A stretch of DNA of 64,000 nt from contig NZ_CP094974.1 in assembly GCF_022869805.1 (NCBI RefSeq), forward strand, positions 3,534,001 to 3,598,000, read 5' to 3'. Each line of letters opens with the position of its first letter. Within the stretch, counting starts at the first letter, position 1. The notes under the pieces are model-generated. The model was not told the origin of the DNA. It ran no database searches and saw only the letters and a program-made list of their open reading frames with translations. Below are positions 54,755-63,583 of the stretch, in pieces. This DNA is from Halosolutus halophilus. GTDB lineage: Archaea > Halobacteriota > Halobacteria > Halobacteriales > Natrialbaceae. The translations under genes and the position numbers were made by a program.

Positions 54755-54762
54755 GCTTAAAC
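54755..54762 (-). promoter_or_regulatory. TATA box of the small minus-strand gene
   Basis: CGTTTAAG on the minus strand, centred about 27 bp before the ATG at 54732. Confidence 0.45.
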
Positions 54763-55275
54763 GTTCCGCTGCGTGGCGGTCCGCTGGCAGTTCGCGTCGG
54801 CCGGCAGGCACCCACCGACTGCAGTCGCGAACCGCCCCCGATCGCTCCCGTCGGTGGGGTATCGCAAGCGTCGGGCGACGAACCGAACCGGGAGCGAACG
54901 AGGAGACGGAGTTCGACCGCGAGGACCCGGGCCGAACGCCGCTGGACGAAGCAGTCTCGGACGACGTGGTCCCCTGCTGGTCTGGCGCGTACGCGATCAG
55001 CAGCATCGACGATACCCGTGTCTCTCCGTGCAACGCAAATATATTGATTCGGTAACTTATCATAAGACCTTAGAGTGATGGATATGCGTATAACGGCACA
55101 ACAGGTACTGGAACGACGATCTATGGCCGAGTAGTGCGACCAAATTCTGCCATAAGGTTTAATTATAATTAACCCTGAATGTGTTAGTCATGTTACCCCC
55201 ACGGAAACGACCGGTAACTGGCGATGGTGGAGACGTGCTACTACCCCGAACCGAAAACGGAGGGCGCTGGCGCTA
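54763..55275. other. Upstream region of the multicopper oxidase
   Basis: About 510 bp. The left half holds open plus-strand frames with some coding-like character (a stretch near 54870-55040 reads as acidic residues in one frame) but no motif, and could be decayed coding DNA. The right half is A/T-rich, with a perfect 12-bp palindrome at 55160-55171 and other TATA-like tracts around 55040-55075. It serves as the promoter region of the oxidase. Confidence 0.45.
55160..55171 (+). promoter_or_regulatory. A/T palindrome upstream of multicopper oxidase
   Basis: TAATTATAATTA is a perfect 12-bp palindrome, flanked by GGTT and ACCC, 105 bp before the oxidase ATG. It may be an operator or the core promoter itself; its distance implies a 5' leader of some 75-80 bases if it acts as TATA box. 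Confidence 0.45.
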
Positions 55276-57120
55276 ATGTTCGACGTATCGAGGCGTCGCT
55301 TGCTGCGAGCCAGTGCCGCACTCGGACTCGCCGGGGTCGCCTCGTCGAACGCGACGGCGGAAGAGGGTCACGACGGCGGTATGGGCGATATGGGCCCCTC
55401 CTACAACGAGCACTCCTCGCCGGAGCTCGAGAAGTACAGCCACGAGCTGACGGTCCCCGAGGAGCGGACCCCCGACGGAAAGCGACGCGGGGCCGATTAT
55501 CACAACATCCCGGTCCAGGAGACCCAGCACAGCTTCCACCCGGATCTCCCGGACACGACGATCTGGGGATTCGACGGGCAGTTCCCAGGGCCGATCCTCT
55601 CGGCCCGCAAGGGCCAGCGGCTCGCGATCGAGTTCGACAACAGCGAGATGCCCGACGATCACCTGTTCAACGTCGACGAGCAGATCAAGGGAACGACTAC
55701 GGAGAACTACGTCAACTACGACGGACCCGTCCCGGAAGTCAGGACGGTCACGCACTTCCACGGGCTCAAGATCCCGCCGGGCGACGACGGTCAGGCCGAG
55801 ATGTGGACCTCTCCCGACGGGGTCGAGGGCCCGCGATTCGACGGACCTGTTCAGGAAGTTCCGAACCGACAGGACAGACTGACCACGATGTACCACGACC
55901 ACGCTCGTGGTATTTCCCGTCTCAACAATTACGCCGGGCTGGTGGGTCCCTACCGGATCAAAAGCAAGCAGGAGGAGCACCTCGGGCTGCCGGACGGCGA
56001 GTACGACGTCCCGCTCGTTCTGGCGGACCGCTCGTTCACGAACGACGGCGAACTCTACTACCCGGGCATGTTCATGGCGAACGTCGCCGGGGACACGCCA
56101 ACCGTCAACGGCGCGGCGTACCCGTACATGGAGGTCGAACCGCGCAAGTACCGGTTCCACGTCATCAACGTCTCCAACGGCCGAGCCTACGATCTCGGCC
56201 TCGTCGAGGGCGAACCGGAGGACGACGGTCATCACGACGATGACGACGGCCATCACGGCGACGTCCCGACGCTCCACCAGATTTCAGCCGGCCACGGCTT
56301 CCTCGAGGACGTCGTTCCCATCGGCCCTCACGGCGACATGGAATCGCTGGTGATCGCTCCGTTCGAGCGCGCCGAACTCGTCGTCGACTTCTCGGACTAC
56401 GCCGGCCAGACGTTCACCGTGACCAACGACGCCGAATTCCCGTACGGCGGCGGGCACGGAGACAGCGGTCACGAGGAGGACGGTGGAACGGGGGGGATGA
56501 ACATGGACCACCCGGAGATCCACCAGATCATGCAGTTCCGGGTGGCCGACGAAGCCGAGGGAACGGACACTAGCGTCGACCCGACCGAGCTGTCGCTCCC
56601 GAACCGAAATGGGCCGGACCCGAGCGCTGCCACGGAGACGCGCCAAGTCACCATGCACATGGGCATGGACGACAACATGAACATGATCCACACGCTCAAC
56701 GAGGAGCGCTGGGGCGACCCCGTGGAGTTCAAACCGCAGCTCGGCTCGACCGAGATCTGGGAGCTCAAAAACGACGACGACCACACCCACCCGATCCACC
56801 TGCATCTGGTCGAGTTCGAGGTCATCGAGCGCGAACACCACGCCGAAGGGCACGACCCCGAAGGGCCACTGCCCAACGAACGCGGCGGCATAGACACCGT
56901 CCGCGTGAATCCGGGCGAGACCGTCCGTATCGCCGTCAAGTTCGACGGCTACACCGGTCGATATCCCTACCACTGTCACATCCTCGAGCACGAGGAACAC
57001 GAGATGATGCGACCCTTCGAAGTCGTCAGCGGTAACGGTGCTGACGACCGGCCCGGGAACGGCCACGACAACCGGGGCCGAGGTCGCGATCGTAGCCTCG
57101 GTTACGGACCGGACCGCTAA
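55276..57120 (+). CDS. Tat-exported multicopper oxidase (laccase/CueO type)
   Basis: A 614-residue secreted oxidase with a twin-arginine signal (SRRRLLRASAALG at residue 5). Three cupredoxin domains carry all four copper motifs: HFHG near 157 and YHDHARG near 203 (types 2/3), THPIHLHLVEF near 498 and YHCHILEHEEHEMM near 560 (types 1 and 3), where Cys, His and Met complete the blue copper site. It oxidises phenols, or Cu(I) or Mn(II), with O2; haloarchaeal laccase LccA is of this type. Unusual are a His/Asp-rich insert (DDGHHDDDDGHHGD near 318) and a Gly/His-rich one near 400, which may load copper, and a disordered Arg/Gly tail. Confidence 0.94.
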   Translation: MFDVSRRRLLRASAALGLAGVASSNATAEEGHDGGMGDMGPSYNEHSSPELEKYSHELTVPEERTPDGKRRGADYHNIPVQETQHSFHPDLPDTTIWGFDGQFPGPILSARKGQRLAIEFDNSEMPDDHLFNVDEQIKGTTTENYVNYDGPVPEVRTVTHFHGLKIPPGDDGQAEMWTSPDGVEGPRFDGPVQEVPNRQDRLTTMYHDHARGISRLNNYAGLVGPYRIKSKQEEHLGLPDGEYDVPLVLADRSFTNDGELYYPGMFMANVAGDTPTVNGAAYPYMEVEPRKYRFHVINVSNGRAYDLGLVEGEPEDDGHHDDDDGHHGDVPTLHQISAGHGFLEDVVPIGPHGDMESLVIAPFERAELVVDFSDYAGQTFTVTNDAEFPYGGGHGDSGHEEDGGTGGMNMDHPEIHQIMQFRVADEAEGTDTSVDPTELSLPNRNGPDPSAATETRQVTMHMGMDDNMNMIHTLNEERWGDPVEFKPQLGSTEIWELKNDDDHTHPIHLHLVEFEVIEREHHAEGHDPEGPLPNERGGIDTVRVNPGETVRIAVKFDGYTGRYPYHCHILEHEEHEMMRPFEVVSGNGADDRPGNGHDNRGRGRDRSLGYGPDR

Positions 57121-57321
57121 CTCCGATCGTCCCGCGCGAACCGGATCGCCGTCGTAGCCGTCTCGAGTTCGGTTTCTTTTCCTGCAGTGCTGTCGACGAC
57201 GGGGCTCGATCGGCGAACCGTATCGTACGCAGTCGACGGGAAATGGGAGCAGAGGGGTGCGCCCGAGAATGGTTCGGCAACACGTGGCATTGCCGCCGAA
57301 ACGAGCAGGTTTTCCGGCGAG

Positions 57322-59718
57322 CTACCGGGTTCCACCGCCCGATCCGGTGTCTCGTGGCTCCGCGTCTCGATCGTCAGTTTCGTTCGAAGAGTCGGCCGGA
57401 TCGACGAACGAGAACGCGTCGACGCTGGACGACGGCGTCGACGCTGCATCGCCGTCGGTCGCGTTCTCGGGATCGACCTCGGTTTCGAACTCGTCGAGTT
57501 TCGAGTACAGCTCCGAGGCCTGCTGTGAGAGGGTATCGATGGATCGGGAAACCTCGGTCAGTGCGGTGGTCTGTTCTTCGCCGGCGGCCGCGACGGTTTC
57601 GGCCTCTTCGGTGGTTGCTTTGGCGATCGTCGCCGCCTGGTCGACCATCGAGACGACTTCCTGGGTCGACGCCGCCTGCTGTTGGGTGGCCGCAGAGATT
57701 TCCTGAACGCCGTCGCTCGTTTTGTTCGCGTACTCCGCGATCTCTTCGAGGACGTCCACGGTATTCTCGACGGCCTGTCGATGGCGTGCGATTCGGTCGC
57801 TCGTCTGTCGGACCTCGCTGGCAGTGCGATCGGTCTCCGTTTTGAGTTCCTCGATTCGCGATTCGATGTCTTCGGTCGCCTCCTTCGTTTCTTCGGCGAG
57901 TTCCTTGACTTCCTCTGCGACGGCCGAGAACCCGTCCCCGGAGTCGACCGATCGAGTGGCCTCGATGTTGGCGTTCAGGGCCAGCATATTCGTCTGCTTG
58001 GCCACCTTGGTGATGAATTCGACCAGTTCGTCGATCTGAGCGATTTCGTCCTCGAGCGATTCGATCGCGTCGATGGTTCGCTCGGAGTCGGCCTCGACCT
58101 CGTTCATCTCCTCGATGATTTCGCTCGCGACCTGTTGGCCCTCCTTGCCGGTCTGTGCCGTCTTCGCCGCGAGGTCGGCGAGGTTATTCGAAGAGGCGGC
58201 GATCTGTTCGGTCGTCGTCGACAGATCGTTCATCTCCTTGTTGACGGTCTGTAAGTTTTCGCTCTGCCGCTCGGCACCGTCGGAGATCTCCTGAATCGAC
58301 TCCGTCACCTGGACGCTCGCCGAGTGAACCTCCTCCGTGCTCGCGGTGACCTGTTCGCTCGAGGCAGCGACCTCGTTTGCGAATCGCGATACTCGATCGA
58401 CCGTCCCTTCGATCTCCGAGACCATCTGATTGAACTCGACGGCGATTTCGGTCATCGCCTCGCTCTGGCTCTCGGGATCCATTCGCTGCGTGAGATCGCC
58501 CTCTCCGCACGTTTGCATCACGTCGGCGTACTCGTCGGCTTTTTCCTCCAGATGGGTGTTGAGACGATCGGCCCGGGCACGGGCGTCCTCCACCTCCTGC
58601 ATGCGTTCGCGCAAGGAGGTTCGCATACTGTCGAACGCGTCGTACAGTTGCCCGATTTCGTCCGTCCGGTTCGTCTCCAGTTCCGTCTCGAGGTTCCCCG
58701 TTTCGAGTTCGGACGCCCGTCTGGCCAGTTGTTCGATCGGACGGGTCGTATTCCGCCCGATGACGACGCCCACGGTGGTGAGTCCGAGCAACGAAAGGAC
58801 GACCAGAGCGATTACGGAGGTTTCGATCTCGCTTTGCAGCGTGTAGGCCGAATCGGCGGGGACGTGCGTCATGATCACCCAGTCCGTATCGGGGACCCTC
58901 GTGAATCCCATCGCCATCTGTTCGCCGTGCCCGTGGTCCAGTTCCATTTCCATGTAGCCCGTCTCACCGTCGAGGCCGCGTTCGACGGCCATCGAGTCCA
59001 CCCCGAATTCGTCGTCGGAACCCATGTTCTGGGTGTTGATGTCCTCGGTGTGGTGGCTCATCACGACCGTCCCCCGGTTGTCGACGATGTGCGTGAACGA
59101 TCCATCCGCCGTGGACGGTCGTTCGAGTTGCTGCGTCTGGGCTTCAAGGTCGACGATCAGGACGATCGCTCGCTCGGGGTCGTCCGGCACCTGGCTGACG
59201 AACGCGACCGATCTCGTCGCCGTCGATGGATCCTCGTACGGATGCGTAATGGTGGTGTGACGCTCGTTTTCGGACGCGATGCCCTGGACCGCCCATTCGG
59301 TGCCTACGTCACGATAATCGACGTCTGTGGCCCCCTCTTCCGTACTGGCGAGCACCTCGTTCTCGGCCGTATCGTAGTAGTGAATCGCTGCGACAGGGGC
59401 CGACATCTCCTTGTGTTCGTCTCGAAGATACGCCTCAATGTCCGAGAGGTCCCCACTGGCGACGCGATCAGATTCCGAGAGGTATCGCGTTCGCTCTCGC
59501 GTCTGATCGACCCACTTTCCGACGGTGTTCGATTGAAGCACGGTCGACTGCTTCATCTCCTGCTCGGTGCTCTCCTGGAGTGCCGCTCCCGTTTGTATGT
59601 AGATGACGCCTCCGATACTCGCGATGAGCAGCAGGACGAACAAAAACAGGACGGCCAGTTTCCGTGAGAAGCGACTTCGGATTGCCCTCGATGGTGACTC
59701 GAAAATATCAGCGTCCAT
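57322..59718 (-). CDS. Methyl-accepting chemotaxis transducer
   Basis: A 798-residue receptor. A transmembrane helix at residues about 25-50 is followed by an extracellular dCache-like sensor (to about 290), a second helix near 300-325, a HAMP domain and the cytoplasmic signalling coiled coil. The highly conserved hairpin tip is present (KQTNMLALNANIEATRS near 590, then EEVKELAEETKEATEDI), the part that contacts CheA/CheW. The ATG at 59718 is preferred to one nine codons upstream. No che, fla/arl or sensory-rhodopsin genes are near, so it is an orphan transducer with unknown ligand. The gene is convergent with the multicopper oxidase. Confidence 0.94.
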   Translation of the reverse strand: MDADIFESPSRAIRSRFSRKLAVLFLFVLLLIASIGGVIYIQTGAALQESTEQEMKQSTVLQSNTVGKWVDQTRERTRYLSESDRVASGDLSDIEAYLRDEHKEMSAPVAAIHYYDTAENEVLASTEEGATDVDYRDVGTEWAVQGIASENERHTTITHPYEDPSTATRSVAFVSQVPDDPERAIVLIVDLEAQTQQLERPSTADGSFTHIVDNRGTVVMSHHTEDINTQNMGSDDEFGVDSMAVERGLDGETGYMEMELDHGHGEQMAMGFTRVPDTDWVIMTHVPADSAYTLQSEIETSVIALVVLSLLGLTTVGVVIGRNTTRPIEQLARRASELETGNLETELETNRTDEIGQLYDAFDSMRTSLRERMQEVEDARARADRLNTHLEEKADEYADVMQTCGEGDLTQRMDPESQSEAMTEIAVEFNQMVSEIEGTVDRVSRFANEVAASSEQVTASTEEVHSASVQVTESIQEISDGAERQSENLQTVNKEMNDLSTTTEQIAASSNNLADLAAKTAQTGKEGQQVASEIIEEMNEVEADSERTIDAIESLEDEIAQIDELVEFITKVAKQTNMLALNANIEATRSVDSGDGFSAVAEEVKELAEETKEATEDIESRIEELKTETDRTASEVRQTSDRIARHRQAVENTVDVLEEIAEYANKTSDGVQEISAATQQQAASTQEVVSMVDQAATIAKATTEEAETVAAAGEEQTTALTEVSRSIDTLSQQASELYSKLDEFETEVDPENATDGDAASTPSSSVDAFSFVDPADSSNETDDRDAEPRDTGSGGGTR

Positions 59719-60026
59719 ATCCAGCCCCAACAACACAGTAATCAATTAAGAGAATTGTGCTTCAGTAGAGAAGTCAGGACACATTATATATGTGCTACCG
59801 GGATCGGTTGATTGCCCTTCGAGTGCCCGTTTATAATGATTCCGGCCGTTTCTCGAGGAATGCGCTCCGCCTCCAGATGGAGCGCGGAACTGACACCACT
59901 GTAGAATCGACGGTCCGAAAGTGAAGCCGGCGTCGCGAAGACGATTTCGAAACGCGCGTCGAGAGTGCTGCGATTCGTGATGTGCGTACTGAATCGAGAC
60001 GTCGCGTCGAGAACGGGCGGCGATCG
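59719..60026. other. Gene-free stretch
   Basis: About 300 bp between the transducer start and the end of the FAD oxidoreductase, which share a strand. A/T-rich tracts near 59740-59790 probably hold the transducer promoter. No gene or RNA was recognised. Confidence 0.45.
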
Positions 60027-61265
60027 CTACTGCTCCTGGGACGGTGCGAGTTCGTCGAGATCGACGCTTTCCTCGAGCAGTACCTCTTTCTGGTCGGCGA
60101 CGATGCGCTGTTCGCGCATCAGTTGCTTGAGTTTGCTCTGGGGCGAGAGGTCGCCGATGAGGACGCCGCCGACCACCTTGCCGTCCTTGAACGCGATGCG
60201 ACGCCACTCGGTGTCGCTGTACCGGCGTTCGGCGTGGTCGTCGCCGAGGGTCGGGTGACCGAAAGAGAGGAAGGGGAAGTCGAAGTGGGTGATCGAGTAC
60301 GAGGACACCCACTGGAACGCCTCGGCTTCGTCGTCCGCTGCCATGTTGACGGCAGCGATTCGGCCCTGTTCCTTGGCCGACCCCCAGGAGCCGTTCTGGG
60401 CCTGTTCGCCGAGCAGAACGTCGTAGAACCGCGTGATGTCGCCGGCGGCGTAGACGTCGTCGACGTTGGTCTGCATGTACTCGTCGACGACGATCCCGTT
60501 GTTCTGCTTGATTCCTGCACCGCGGAGGTACTCGGTGTTGAACGTCAGGCCGATCGCGACGCCGGCGAAGTCACACGCGTAGCGATCGCCGTTCGGATCG
60601 ACGGCGGCGGTGACGTGGCCGTCGTCGTCGGTCTCGAAGTGATCGACGCCGCTGTCGAAGACGGGTTCGACGCCCTTCTCGCGCATGCCCTCGTGCATGA
60701 TCTCGGCACCGTCTTCCGAGAGGGCGTACCGCCACCAGCGATCGCCGCGCATGAGGTACTTGCCCTCGACGCCCTGGGAGCCACAGACGGCGGCGAAGTC
60801 GATCCCGAGCAGTCCGGCGCCGACGATGACCGCCCGGTCCGCCGCCTCGGCGCTCTCGCGAATCTTCCGTGCGTCCTGGAACGTCCAGAAGTGGTGGATT
60901 CCGTCGGCGTCGCTGTTGTCGACCGGAAGCTGTGTCGGCGTCCCGCCGGTCGCGATCAGCAGTTTGTCGTAGGAGATGTCGTCACCCGCGTGCGTGTGGA
61001 TCGTCTTCGCGTCCGTGTCGACGCTCGTCACGTGGGTGTTGAGCGAGAGGTGGATGTCGCGTTCCTCGTACCACTCCTCGTCGTGTATCGAGATGGGGGC
61101 CTCCGGGAGCTTTCCTTTCGCGTGCTCCTTGATGAGAATCCGATTGTACAGAGCCTCCCCCTCATCGGTGATGACGGTAATCGAAGACTCCGGGTCTTCC
61201 TCCCGGAGGGTCTCGGCAGCCGAACTGCCCGAGATCCCGTCACCGATGATCACGTACTGGGTCAT
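60027..61265 (-). CDS. NAD(P)/FAD-dependent oxidoreductase (pyridine nucleotide-disulfide family)
   Basis: A 412-residue flavoenzyme. The FAD motif VIIGDGISGSSAAETL is at residue 5, the NAD motif VIVGAGLLGIDFA near 145, and the second FAD contact VYAAGDITRF near 277. It belongs to the ferredoxin- or rubredoxin-reductase-like and NADH-oxidase-like branch and lacks the redox Cys pair of true disulfide reductases. It transfers electrons from NAD(P)H to an unknown partner, perhaps a ferredoxin or a thiol protein. No partner is evident nearby. Start at ATG 61265. Confidence 0.9.
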   Translation of the reverse strand: MTQYVIIGDGISGSSAAETLREEDPESSITVITDEGEALYNRILIKEHAKGKLPEAPISIHDEEWYEERDIHLSLNTHVTSVDTDAKTIHTHAGDDISYDKLLIATGGTPTQLPVDNSDADGIHHFWTFQDARKIRESAEAADRAVIVGAGLLGIDFAAVCGSQGVEGKYLMRGDRWWRYALSEDGAEIMHEGMREKGVEPVFDSGVDHFETDDDGHVTAAVDPNGDRYACDFAGVAIGLTFNTEYLRGAGIKQNNGIVVDEYMQTNVDDVYAAGDITRFYDVLLGEQAQNGSWGSAKEQGRIAAVNMAADDEAEAFQWVSSYSITHFDFPFLSFGHPTLGDDHAERRYSDTEWRRIAFKDGKVVGGVLIGDLSPQSKLKQLMREQRIVADQKEVLLEESVDLDELAPSQEQ

Positions 61266-61512
61266 ACCGTGACCGTTCGTAATGCGGGTTAAAGTGGGTT
61301 GCTATCTCGTTCATTTTCCCGTCTGGCTGAACTGTGCCAACGATTGTCCGCCAGCAGGCGAGTTTGTCTCCACGATCGAAACTTCGACCCCGATATATGA
61401 CGGGCGTTCCGACCGATCGCTCCCGTGGCCCGTCGTGTCCCCGATCGGCCCGGGTGCAGCGCCCTTCGCCCCCTCCGAACCGTTCTTGTGGAGCGATTCC
61501 CTAAGTGGGTCC

Positions 61513-62115
61513 ATGAAGATCCGCCAGAACGCGCGTCACTTCGCCTCGCGGAAGGCCCTCGAGATTCCGGGCGTCCGATCGGTCACCAGGTCGGGGTTGG
61601 TCCGCCTTCACACGAAAATATTCACGAAGAAGGCCGATCCGGACCACGCCGACGAACGCACCGATCGCCTCGACGCCTTCTTCGACGCGACGATGGACAC
61701 CTACCTCCGTGCGCTCCAGGAGGGGTACTCCGAGGCCGAGGCTCGCGAGATTACCCACGTCCAGGCCAACTTCGACTTCTACAACCACGGCTGGACCGAG
61801 ATGATGGAGTTCCCCGCCGACGAACTCGACGATCACTACGACCGCTACCGGGACTTCTTCGAGACGTGGGAGATCACGATCGACGATCCGCTCGGCCAGT
61901 TCGCGCCGCCGGAGGGGCTTCCCGCGGCACCCTCGACCCCCGAAAAACTCGAAACACCCGAACATCCGTACGCCGAGGGCGGATTCGCGGACGACGTCTA
62001 CGTCGAGACCGCGGACGGCGACCTGATCGTCGGCGGCCAGGACGAACCCGACGACGTCGACGTCACGCAGGCCGTCGGCGTCGACGACGAGACGCCCGAG
62101 CCAGAAGACGACTGA
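61513..62115 (+). CDS. DUF6149-like haloarchaeal protein
   Basis: A 200-residue protein resembling the haloarchaea-specific DUF6149 family (from memory). The conserved part is residues 1-145, with RQNARHFASRKALEIPG, AREITHVQANFDFYNHGWTE near 90 and a helical remainder. The tail is acidic. The ATG at 61513 is supported because homologues start with MKIRQN. No function is known. It may share a promoter region with the FAD oxidoreductase, which is divergent 250 bp away. Confidence 0.8.
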   Translation: MKIRQNARHFASRKALEIPGVRSVTRSGLVRLHTKIFTKKADPDHADERTDRLDAFFDATMDTYLRALQEGYSEAEAREITHVQANFDFYNHGWTEMMEFPADELDDHYDRYRDFFETWEITIDDPLGQFAPPEGLPAAPSTPEKLETPEHPYAEGGFADDVYVETADGDLIVGGQDEPDDVDVTQAVGVDDETPEPEDD

Positions 62116-62291
62116 TCGGTACCAGTGTCCCGATCGGTCCCGTCGTCATCGATGCACCGTCCGAGACCGGTCGTCGCGGCGCGTCGATCGGTTCGAATCG
62201 CCACCACGAACTGTTCACCGCGCTGTCCCGACCGCGCTCGTTTCGAGGAGGCTAAGTGGGCGGGGCCTCGCGGTCTCAGCAACGACCGAGT

Positions 62292-63569
62292 ATGGCACTG
62301 AACGCGAACGATCGCTCGATCGCGGGCTTTACGATGGCCGGCCACGCGCTGGTCCACTGGTTCGAGACGTCGATCCCGATCTTTCTCGTCGTCTGGCTCG
62401 CCGAATTCGACGTCAGCGTGGCGCTCTTCGGCCTCGTCGTCGCGCTCGGTTACGCCCCGTTCGGCCTCGGGGCGCTTCCCGGCGGGATCCTCGCCGATCG
62501 GTTCGGCACGAAACGACTCATCCTGGGGTGTCTCGCGGGCATGAGCGGTGCGTTCCTCGTCCTCTCGATCGGCACGTCGATCTACGCGATCGCCGTCGGC
62601 CTGCTCCTGTGGGGCGTCGCCGCCAGCATCTACCATCCGGCCGGCCTGGCGCTCATCAGCACCGGCGTCGAGGATCGGGGCACCGTCTTCGCCTGGCACG
62701 GCATCGCCGGCAACGCCGGCATCGCGCTCGGTCCGTTCGCCGCTGCGACCCTGTTGATCGTCCTCGACTGGCAACTCGTCGCCGCCCTGCTCGCGCTTCC
62801 CGGGCTGGTGGCGGTCCTCTACGGACTCTCCGCGGAATTCGATCCCGCTGCGGCGGTCGAAGACGACGCCGACGCCGGCCCCGACGAGGCGCTCTCCCTG
62901 TCGGGCCTGGTCGGCGACTCCCGGGCGCTGTTCGCGAGCGCCTTCGCGATCGTCTTCGTCATCGTCACCTTCGAGGGGCTGTACTACCGGGGGATGCTCA
63001 CCTACCTCCCCGAGATCCTCCACGGCCTCCCCGCGATGGACGCGCTCGAACTGCCGGCCGGCCTCGAGGGGATCGAACCGGCCGACTACATCTACGTCGG
63101 CCTGCTGGTCGTCGGGATGGCGGGCCAGTACGCCGGCGGCAAACTGACGAACCGCGTCGCGCCCGCCCGCGGACTGGCTGCGATCTTCGGGATCCTCGCG
63201 GTCCTCGCCGTCGCGTTCGTCCCCGTGACCGGGCTGGGACTGGGTGCGATCGCCGCCCTCTGTGGCGTCTTCGGCTTCTTCCTCTTCGCGATCCAGCCGT
63301 TCTACCAGAACGCCGTCGCGGTCTATACCCCACCGGACAGCCGCGGACTCTCCTACGGCTTTACGTATCTCGGGGAGTTCGGTCTCGGCTCGGCGAGCAT
63401 CGCGATCGGCGGCTTCGTCCTCGGGGGACTTCCGCTGGCGGCGTTTTTCCTGCTGATCGCCGGGTTCGCGGTCGCCGGCGGCCTCCTCTCGATCGGACTG
63501 GTCGCCGGACTCGATCGGTATCTCGTGACCGGGCACGCGCCGGAGAGACGGACCGACGTCGACGACTGA
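62292..63569 (+). CDS. Major facilitator superfamily transporter
   Basis: A 425-residue integral membrane protein with 12 predicted helices. The conserved MFS motif A is in the cytoplasmic loop between helices 2 and 3 (GGILADRFGTKRL near residue 64). Helices 4-5 carry a GVAASIYHPAGLALIS stretch, a feature shared with fosmidomycin-resistance-type and other exporters. A charged loop of about 30 residues separates the two halves. The substrate is unknown. Start at ATG 62292. Convergent with the binding-protein gene. Confidence 0.9.
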   Translation: MALNANDRSIAGFTMAGHALVHWFETSIPIFLVVWLAEFDVSVALFGLVVALGYAPFGLGALPGGILADRFGTKRLILGCLAGMSGAFLVLSIGTSIYAIAVGLLLWGVAASIYHPAGLALISTGVEDRGTVFAWHGIAGNAGIALGPFAAATLLIVLDWQLVAALLALPGLVAVLYGLSAEFDPAAAVEDDADAGPDEALSLSGLVGDSRALFASAFAIVFVIVTFEGLYYRGMLTYLPEILHGLPAMDALELPAGLEGIEPADYIYVGLLVVGMAGQYAGGKLTNRVAPARGLAAIFGILAVLAVAFVPVTGLGLGAIAALCGVFGFFLFAIQPFYQNAVAVYTPPDSRGLSYGFTYLGEFGLGSASIAIGGFVLGGLPLAAFFLLIAGFAVAGGLLSIGLVAGLDRYLVTGHAPERRTDVDD

Positions 63570-63583
63570 ATCGCGGGACCCGC

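Noticed and set aside
54742-55055. Plus-strand open frames in the region upstream of the multicopper oxidase
   Set aside because: Different frames look partly coding in different places, with no start signal or family. At best decayed coding DNA, so I left it in the intergenic note.
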